A stretch of 64,000 bases of DNA from Neorhizobium galegae. Its GTDB lineage: Bacteria > Pseudomonadota > Alphaproteobacteria > Rhizobiales > Rhizobiaceae. Of the stretch, positions 58,691-64,000 are shown piece by piece. A program made the position numbers and the translations under genes. The stretch covers positions 2,175,501-2,239,500 of the forward strand of contig NZ_CP090095.1 of NCBI RefSeq assembly GCF_021391675.1, read 5' to 3'. The notes below the pieces were generated by a model that was not told the DNA's origin, did not search any database, and saw only the letters and a list, made by a program, of their open reading frames with translations. Numbering within the stretch: the stretch's first letter is position 1; the number at the start of each line of letters is the position of its first letter.

Positions 58691-59719
58691 ATGCGCGCTC
58701 TGCAACTGATCGATGACCGGAAGCTCGAAGCGGTGGACATTCCCGAGCCGGAGGCCCCCGGCCCAGGCGAGGTAACGCTGCGGGTCAAGGCCGTCGCGCT
58801 CAACCATATCGACGTCTGGGGCTGGCGCGGCATGGCATTCGCCAAGCGCAAGATGCCGCTGACGATCGGCGCGGAAGCCTCCGGCGTGGTCGAAGCGATC
58901 GGTCCGGGCGTCTCGAGCGTCCTGCCGGGCCAACTCGTATCGATCTACGGCGCGCGTACCTGCGGCCTCTGCAAGCCCTGCCGCGAGAAGCGCGACAACC
59001 TCTGCGAACACGTTTCCGGCGTGCACGGTTTCCATCTCGACGGTTTTGCGCAGGAAAAGGCCAACCTTCCGGCCCGCCTGCTGGTGCCGGCGCCTCCGGG
59101 CGTCGATGCGGTTGCCGCAGCACTGGCGCCGGTCACCTTCGGCACCGTAGAGCACATGCTGTTCGACAATGCCAAGCTGCAGCCGGGCGAAACCATTCTG
59201 GTGCATGCCGGCGGCTCGGGCATCGGTTCGGCGGCGATCCAGCTCGCCAAGAAGATCGGCTGTACCGTCATTACGACCGTCGGCTCGGACGACAAGATCG
59301 AACGGGCCAAGGCGCTCGGCGCCGATCACGTCATCAACTACCGCACCGACCGGTTTGAAGGCGTCGTGCGCAAGCTCACCAAGAAGAAGGGCGTCGACGT
59401 CGTCTTCGAACATGTCGGCAAGGACACATGGGCCGGCTCGATGCTGTGCATGAAGCGCGGCGGGCGGCTCGTCACCTGCGGCTCCACGTCCGGCGTTTCG
59501 ACCGACATGAACCTGATGATGCTGTTCCAGCAGCAGCTGAAGCTGTTCGGCTCCTTCGGCTGCCGCATGGAGAACATGGCGAACGCCATGCAGAAGATGG
59601 CCCAGGGCATCGTTCATCCGGTGATCGACACGGAAGTCACCTTCGCCGAGATCGACAAGGCGCTGGAGCGGATGGAAACCCGCCAGGTGTTCGGCAAGAT
59701 CGTGCTCCGGATGGACTGA
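58691..59719 (+). CDS. adh2XL: zinc-binding alcohol dehydrogenase of the acpXL cluster
   Basis: 342 aa medium-chain dehydrogenase/reductase. The structural zinc lobe CGLCKPCREKRDNLC has four Cys, the NAD(P) fold has HAGGSGIGSAAIQLA at about 173-187, and EHMLF follows the usual catalytic region. In the acpXL clusters a gene of this type is constant; a role as enoyl reductase or in forming the 27-hydroxyl has been suggested but is not settled. It lies between fabF1XL (59 bp) and lpxXL (11 bp). Confidence 0.88.
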   Translation: MRALQLIDDRKLEAVDIPEPEAPGPGEVTLRVKAVALNHIDVWGWRGMAFAKRKMPLTIGAEASGVVEAIGPGVSSVLPGQLVSIYGARTCGLCKPCREKRDNLCEHVSGVHGFHLDGFAQEKANLPARLLVPAPPGVDAVAAALAPVTFGTVEHMLFDNAKLQPGETILVHAGGSGIGSAAIQLAKKIGCTVITTVGSDDKIERAKALGADHVINYRTDRFEGVVRKLTKKKGVDVVFEHVGKDTWAGSMLCMKRGGRLVTCGSTSGVSTDMNLMMLFQQQLKLFGSFGCRMENMANAMQKMAQGIVHPVIDTEVTFAEIDKALERMETRQVFGKIVLRMD

Positions 59720-59730
59720 GGCGTCCCCCC

Positions 59731-60660
59731 GTGAAGATGTTCCTGACCCGGATCGCTCTGGCGCTGCTTCACTTCCAGCAATGGCTGGTGGCGCAGAGCG
59801 CGTTCGGTCTCCTGAATTTCCTGAAGATCTTTCCCGCGGATCCGGGCATCCGGTTCGCCGACCGCATGGCGCGTCGCATCGGGCCGAAGCTCGGCCGCCA
59901 CAAGCTGATGCTCGTCAACCTGCGCAACGCCTATCCGGAGAAGACCGACGAGGAACTTGAGGAGATCGCCATGGCGAGCTGGGGCCATATGGGCCGGCTC
60001 GCCGCCGAATACGTCTTTCTCGACCGGTTGTTCGATTTCGATCCCGAGCAGGAGAAGCCGGGCAGGGTGGAAGTCTCCGGCATTCCGATCTTCGCCGATT
60101 TGCGCGACAATCCGCGGCCGTTCATTGTTTTTACGGCCCACACGGGCAATTTCGAACTGCTGCCGGTCGCCGGCAACGCGTTCGGCCTCGAAGTGACGGT
60201 TCTCTTCCGGCCGCCGAACAATCCTTATATCGCCGACAAGGTCTTCGCCTTCCGCAGCGCCCGCATGGGCCAGCTCGTGCCTTCGCATGCCGGCTCGTCC
60301 TTTGCTCTGGCGCGCAAGCTCGAAACGGGCGGCGGCGTCGGCGTTCTGGTGGATCAGAAATTCCGCAAGGGCCTCAAGACCAGCTTTTTCGGTCAGCCCG
60401 TCCAGACGAGCCCATTGCTCGCAAAGCTGGTTCGGCAGTTCGATGCGGAAGTTTATCCGGCCCGCTGCATCCGGCTGCCGGGCAACCGCTTCCGGCTCGA
60501 GATCGAACCGAAGATAGAATTGCCGCGGGACGCCAACGGCAAACTCGATCTCCAGGCGACCGGCCAGCTGCTCAACGACAAGGTGGAAAGCTGGGTTCGC
60601 GAATATCCCGAACAATGGCTCTGGTACCACGACCGGTGGCATATCAAGCGCTATCTGTAA
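59731..60660 (+). CDS. lpxXL: lipid A very-long-chain acyltransferase LpxXL
   Basis: 309 aa LpxL/HtrB-type acyltransferase at the inner membrane. The N-terminal hydrophobic helix is followed by IFPADPGIRFADRMARRIGP, and the HTGNFE motif has the catalytic His and the Glu/Asp of HX4D/E. LLFRPPNNPY-like VLFRPPNNPYI and DQKFRKG are typical. It transfers 27-hydroxyoctacosanoate from AcpXL to lipid A. Start GTG 59731 gives the length seen in rhizobia; ATG 59737 would also work. Last gene of the cluster. Confidence 0.95.
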   Translation: MKMFLTRIALALLHFQQWLVAQSAFGLLNFLKIFPADPGIRFADRMARRIGPKLGRHKLMLVNLRNAYPEKTDEELEEIAMASWGHMGRLAAEYVFLDRLFDFDPEQEKPGRVEVSGIPIFADLRDNPRPFIVFTAHTGNFELLPVAGNAFGLEVTVLFRPPNNPYIADKVFAFRSARMGQLVPSHAGSSFALARKLETGGGVGVLVDQKFRKGLKTSFFGQPVQTSPLLAKLVRQFDAEVYPARCIRLPGNRFRLEIEPKIELPRDANGKLDLQATGQLLNDKVESWVREYPEQWLWYHDRWHIKRYL

Positions 60661-60785
60661 GCAGATTTTGAGATTTTTCGGAGCGCGTTACTGCAATTTC
60701 TACTTTATGTGACCGGCTAGAAATCGGGTCTGCTTTTGAGGGATAAATTAATCTGATTCGCGTTGAATATTTGGAGGCGTCGATC

Positions 60786-61544
60786 TTGGGGAAGGGTCGC
60801 GATAGTCTCCGGCACGAGGGGGAGGGCATTTTGGAAGCGTTGATCGATCTGTTCTGGTCAAAATACGCCGATCTGCGGCGGGCCGTCGAACGCAACGATG
60901 ATGATGCAACCGCCTCGCTCGATCGTGAACTCGATCCGCTTCTGCTCGCTGTCTTTTCGAGCCAGAGCAAGGATCCGGCCAGCATCCAGGCGCAATTCCG
61001 CTTCGCACTCGATCTCCTGAACGAAGAGGCCGACGACCGCGGCTGCGTCCGTCGCAACGGGCATCTGCTGCAGATGCTTGTGGAGCGCTACGTCGTTCCG
61101 GAGACCGGCGTGTCGGCCAATCGCCGTCCGGAGCCGGAACCGCAGGAGCACGCGGTGATCGCCGATGCGACGGCAGACGGTTTTCTCGACGATGCCCTGC
61201 TGAACCGGATTTCCGACCGCATCGTGGTGATCGCGCCGGGCTATCGGATATTCTACTCCAACGAGACCAACGCACGCCGTCTCGATCTCGCCCGCGACGC
61301 GCTGATCGGCCGGCATTTCGCAGAATTTGTCGGTCTCCACCGTTTCAGGAACGATTTCAAGCCGAGCCTCGACCGTTGCTTTGCAGGCGAGAGCATATCA
61401 CTGACCTATGCGGATCAGATCGACGGGCAGACCGTGGTGATCCGCTGCCGCATGTCGCCCTGTGTTTCTGGCTCGTCACAGCTGATCGGCGCGCTCCTGG
61501 TCATGCAGGAAACAGCCGACCGCCGCCGGCGTCCCGCGGCCTGA
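60786..61544 (+). CDS. PAS domain protein
   Basis: 252 aa from TTG 60786, with GGAGG 8 bases upstream; the frame is open to TTG 60771. The N-terminal half is helical (ALIDLFWSKYADLRRAVE; LDRELDPLLLAVF) with a conserved acidic patch, and residues about 135-245 form a PAS domain (LLNRISDRIVVIAPGYRIFY; GRHFAEFVGLHRF). No kinase, cyclase or HTH domain follows, so it is a stand-alone sensor module. It comes after lpxXL by 125 bp; whether it belongs to that transcript is unclear. Ligand unknown. Confidence 0.78.
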   Translation: MGKGRDSLRHEGEGILEALIDLFWSKYADLRRAVERNDDDATASLDRELDPLLLAVFSSQSKDPASIQAQFRFALDLLNEEADDRGCVRRNGHLLQMLVERYVVPETGVSANRRPEPEPQEHAVIADATADGFLDDALLNRISDRIVVIAPGYRIFYSNETNARRLDLARDALIGRHFAEFVGLHRFRNDFKPSLDRCFAGESISLTYADQIDGQTVVIRCRMSPCVSGSSQLIGALLVMQETADRRRRPAA

Positions 61545-61547
61545 CCT

Positions 61548-61904
61548 CTACCTGTCGGACCAGATAGCCAGCTCGTAACCCTCCGGATCGGCGAAATGGA
61601 AACGGCGGCCGCCGGGGAACGAGAAGATCGGCTTGACGATCCGGCCGCCGGCTTTTCCGACCCGCTCAAGGGCGCCTTCCAGATCTTCCGCGAAGAGAAT
61701 GACGAGTGGGCCGCCTTTGGCGGTTACTTCTGTCGATTTCGCAAATCCGCCCGTCAGCCTTCCGTCCTGAAACTCGCAGTAGTCCGGTCCGTAGTCCGTG
61801 AAAGTCCAGCCGAAGGCCGAGCCGTAAAAAGCCTTGGCGGCTTCGACGTCCTTCACGTTGAACTCGATATAGTCGATCTTGCGATCCGCTCCCTTGGTTT
61901 CCAT
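61548..61904 (-). CDS. VOC family protein (glyoxalase-like)
   Basis: 118 aa with the paired beta-alpha-beta-beta-beta units of the vicinal-oxygen-chelate fold. It begins KIDYIEFNVKDVEAAKAFYG, and ends FHFADPEGYELAIW with the metal-ligand Glu. In this branch members are named glyoxalase/bleomycin-resistance-like, with no known substrate. It overlaps in neither direction with the PAS gene (3 bp gap, convergent) and is 9 bp behind the SRPBCC gene, so they are co-transcribed. Confidence 0.9.
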   Translation of the reverse strand: METKGADRKIDYIEFNVKDVEAAKAFYGSAFGWTFTDYGPDYCEFQDGRLTGGFAKSTEVTAKGGPLVILFAEDLEGALERVGKAGGRIVKPIFSFPGGRRFHFADPEGYELAIWSDR

Positions 61905-61913
61905 TGGACTCTC

Positions 61914-62321
61914 TTATTTGGTTTCTTCCAGCAGTTTTTTCAGCGCTCTGAGATCCTTCCGCACATGGGCGGCATCTGCCTCGAAAGCCGCGTCGTCAAG
62001 GTCCGGGCGCTGGAACAGCGTGAACATGACTTCCGCGCCATCGCCGTTCGGCACGACGCGCAGCGGGTTTTCGACGACAAGGCCGTTTTCCATCGTCACG
62101 GTGTGGTCGAGGATGCCGAATGGATTGTCGGGTGAGAACCGCACGCGCACCAGGCCGACCGGTCCGCCGTCGCCGATCCAGTCGTCACCGTCCGGGGTAA
62201 GCCCGGCGGCAAGGCCGGACGCCCAGAGCGGCATGTTTTCGGGCCGGCTCGCGAAGGCATAGACGTGCTGCCAAGGTCTCTCGATGCCGATATGAATGAT
62301 ACGGGCGGGCAGGGTGGTCAT
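61914..62321 (-). CDS. SRPBCC (START-like) family protein
   Basis: 135 aa. Starts RIIHIGIERPWQHVYAFASR and has PENMPLWASGL and the C-terminal helix LRALKKLLEETK, as in polyketide-cyclase/START-like helix-grip proteins that bind hydrophobic ligands. Between the AraC-type regulator (66 bp) and the VOC gene (9 bp). The three genes likely form an operon; a role in handling a hydrophobic or toxic compound is possible but not shown. Confidence 0.87.
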   Translation of the reverse strand: MTTLPARIIHIGIERPWQHVYAFASRPENMPLWASGLAAGLTPDGDDWIGDGGPVGLVRVRFSPDNPFGILDHTVTMENGLVVENPLRVVPNGDGAEVMFTLFQRPDLDDAAFEADAAHVRKDLRALKKLLEETK

Positions 62322-62387
62322 GGGGCCTCCTCAGTTTCCCCTCGGTCTATCTGAAGAGAAACGGCGTTTCTTGAACAAAACGGACAA

Positions 62388-63164
62388 TCAGGCGCAAAGC
62401 TGTCTCCGGATTTCCCACGGCGTAAAGGTGGTCAGCTCCTTCACGTCGCGCGTCATGTGCGCCTGATCGGCATAACCGGCTTCAAGCGCGAGAAGAGCGA
62501 GGTTTACGGATGCGGGCTGGCGGACCATGCGAAGAAAGCGCTGGAGGCGCAAGATGCGCTCGAGCGTTTTCGGTCCATACCCGAAGTGATCGTGGCTCCG
62601 GCGGCGCAAGGTGCGTTCGCCGAGCGCCTGCATCGCCGACGAGCCATGCAGCGCGCCGCTGCCGAGCTCATCGAAAAGGGTTTCCACCAGGCTTTGGGGT
62701 GCGGCGGCCAGTGATGCCTCTCCTGCCGCCCAAGCCTTCAACAGTCGCTGCCTTTCCAGTGCACAGTCCTCTTCGGCCAACTGTTCTTCGACCGTCCGGA
62801 CGTTGTCCCGGAACTCGCGGAGCGGCACGGCTCGTCCGACCAGCTCGCGGAGCGGCACGTCGAGCCAGTGCAGGGCCGCACCCGGCCTGAAGCGCAGGCC
62901 AAGGATGGTTTCACCGGGGGCGAGGGCAGGAAAGGCGGCGGTGCGGTCGGGGCCGATCACCATCAGTTGACCGCCCGCCCAGATCAGGTCCGCGCAGCCA
63001 TCTGGCACGACGGCAATCCGTCCGTCGAATCCCTCCGGTAGGCGATGCGACCAGACACGGCAAAACAGCCTCGAAAGCGGCCCGTGCGCCGCTCGCTCTC
63101 GGTAAGTGCCGACGCGCATTGCCAGTATCGGCGTATCCCTGCGCATATCTTTGCCCGTATTCAT
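62388..63164 (-). CDS. AraC family transcriptional regulator
   Basis: 258 aa from ATG 63164 (in-frame starts continue to 63347; ATG 63146 and 63122 are also possible). The N-terminal sensing part (about 1-150) is of the DUF6597 type, with IAVVPDGCADLIW and LGLRFRPGAA. The C-terminal HTH (about 165-255) has LRRRSHDHFGYGPKTLERIL and LLALEAGYADQAHMTRDVKELTTFTP. It heads the SRPBCC-VOC operon and likely controls it. Divergent from gnd (185 bp). Confidence 0.87.
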   Translation of the reverse strand: MNTGKDMRRDTPILAMRVGTYRERAAHGPLSRLFCRVWSHRLPEGFDGRIAVVPDGCADLIWAGGQLMVIGPDRTAAFPALAPGETILGLRFRPGAALHWLDVPLRELVGRAVPLREFRDNVRTVEEQLAEEDCALERQRLLKAWAAGEASLAAAPQSLVETLFDELGSGALHGSSAMQALGERTLRRRSHDHFGYGPKTLERILRLQRFLRMVRQPASVNLALLALEAGYADQAHMTRDVKELTTFTPWEIRRQLCA

Positions 63165-63349
63165 ACCTTGTTGTCGCATCCGAATTGGGCAGTCGCAAGA
63201 CGCCGTCCGCCGCGGAGAATACAGGTCGCCGCGTCGCCTGGACGAAGACGGAGTGTCATGGAAATTTAATCGTTTAGCGTCGCCATCGCCTTGCCGTTTC
63301 CCCATATGAATGCGACAACACCCTCGAATCTCAATAAGGAGGCACATCC

Positions 63350-64000
63350 GTGGAACAGGCAGAAATCGGCCTTATCGGGCTCGGCGTCATGGGCTCTAAC
63401 CTCTCCCTCAACATTGCCGAAAAAGGCAACAAGATCGCCGTCTTCAATCGGTCTCCGGAAGCGACCCGCAAGTTCTACGCCGACGCCGGCGAACTGCAGG
63501 GCCAGCTTGTCCCCTGCGAGACGCTTGAGGAATTCGTCGCCGCCATCCGCCCGCCGCGGCCGATCATCATCATGATCAAGGCCGGCGATCCGGTCGACCA
63601 GCAGATGGAACTTCTGAAGCCCTACCTTTCGGCCGGCGACATCATGATCGATGCCGGCAACGCGAATTTCCGCGACACGATGCGCCGCTTCGACAATCTG
63701 AAGGACAGCGGCCTGACCTTCATCGGCATGGGCGTCTCCGGCGGTGAAGAAGGTGCGCGCCACGGTCCGTCGATCATGGTCGGCGGCACCGAGGACAGCT
63801 GGAAGCGCGTCGAGAAGGTGCTGACCTCGATCTCCGCCAAGTTCAACGACGAGCCCTGCGTCGCCTGGCTCGGCGAAAACGGCGCCGGCCATTTCGTCAA
63901 GACCATCCATAACGGCATCGAATATGCCGACATGCAGATGATCGCCGAAATCTACGGCATCCTGCGCGACGGCCTCGGCATGAGCGCGACCGAAATCGGC
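63350..64000 (+). CDS. gnd: 6-phosphogluconate dehydrogenase (3' end outside window)
   Basis: 217 codons visible. NADP-binding LIGLGVMGSNLSLNIAEKG, then FNRSPE, IMIKAGDPVD, DAGNANFRDT, GVSGGEEGARHGPSIMVGG (substrate loop) and HFVKTIHNGIEYADMQMI with the catalytic Lys/Asn residues. Start GTG 63350, with AAGGAGG 7 bases upstream. It decarboxylates 6-phosphogluconate to ribulose 5-phosphate in the pentose phosphate pathway. The frame remains open at the last base. An open frame on the opposite strand is a shadow. Confidence 0.96.
   Translation, partial: MEQAEIGLIGLGVMGSNLSLNIAEKGNKIAVFNRSPEATRKFYADAGELQGQLVPCETLEEFVAAIRPPRPIIIMIKAGDPVDQQMELLKPYLSAGDIMIDAGNANFRDTMRRFDNLKDSGLTFIGMGVSGGEEGARHGPSIMVGGTEDSWKRVEKVLTSISAKFNDEPCVAWLGENGAGHFVKTIHNGIEYADMQMIAEIYGILRDGLGMSATEIG

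Noticed and set aside
63266..63910. A 214-codon minus-strand frame opposite gnd
   Set aside because: The plus strand encodes gnd with all signature motifs and a strong ribosome site at 63336-63342; the antisense frame is a shadow.

Overview
The window reads as chromosomal DNA of an alphaproteobacterium in the Rhizobiales, most likely a Rhizobiaceae member (Rhizobium/Agrobacterium/Sinorhizobium type). The best evidence is the complete acpXL-fabZXL-fabF2XL-fabF1XL-adh-lpxXL cluster for the very-long-chain hydroxy fatty acid of rhizobial lipid A. A two-copy BA14K protein, a fused SecDF, a DUF1127 peptide, a bmt-type betaine-homocysteine methyltransferase and an EcfG-type promoter (GGAAC-N16-CGTT) agree with this. 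No insertion sequence, prophage, CRISPR array or rRNA was seen. Coding density is high and GC-rich, so long antisense shadow ORFs are common.

Layout. 1-5 kb: the end of an ABC ATPase, an exo/endonuclease-phosphatase protein coupled to a Nudix hydrolase, a PhzF-family isomerase, tRNA-Lys(CTT) and a BA14K protein. 5-14 kb: an acetamidase/formamidase and MFS transporter behind a LysR gene, which faces a degenerate alpha/beta hydrolase followed by an RND efflux adaptor and pump. 14-24 kb: an SDR, a HAD phosphatase, an APC permease, a PmtA-like methyltransferase, a frameshifted TetR regulator, a YqaA-type membrane protein, SecDF, a His-rich cupin and TerC. 24-31 kb: a CheY-like regulator, a small secreted protein, flavoproteins, UPF0303 and DUF924 proteins, a GlsB-type stress protein with an EcfG promoter, and a large MscS channel.

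31-53 kb is the most interesting part: an aerobic methylated-amine (betaine) island. It holds a dimethylglycine-dehydrogenase-like flavoprotein, a GlxA/GbdR-type regulator, a corrinoid reactivator (2Fe-2S + ASKHA), a methyltetrahydrofolate:corrinoid methyltransferase, a 'virulence factor' family protein, a formyltransferase-fold protein, DUF1638, a corrinoid protein, a non-pyrrolysine MttB-family methyltransferase, a 4Fe-4S protein, Bmt, an orphan betaine-type binding protein and CobU. Together they suggest two routes from a quaternary amine towards dimethylglycine/sarcosine: one passes methyl groups through a corrinoid to tetrahydrofolate, the other passes them to homocysteine. Several of these proteins carry unusual arginine-rich tails. 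An ECF sigma factor/VWA protein pair and a split REC-REC / GGDEF pair lie in the same region.

53-64 kb: a TSUP permease, a nucleoside hydrolase, the lipid A very-long-chain acyl operon (with a ketosynthase that lacks its active-site cysteine), a PAS protein, an AraC-SRPBCC-VOC operon, and the 5' part of gnd, which runs off the window.
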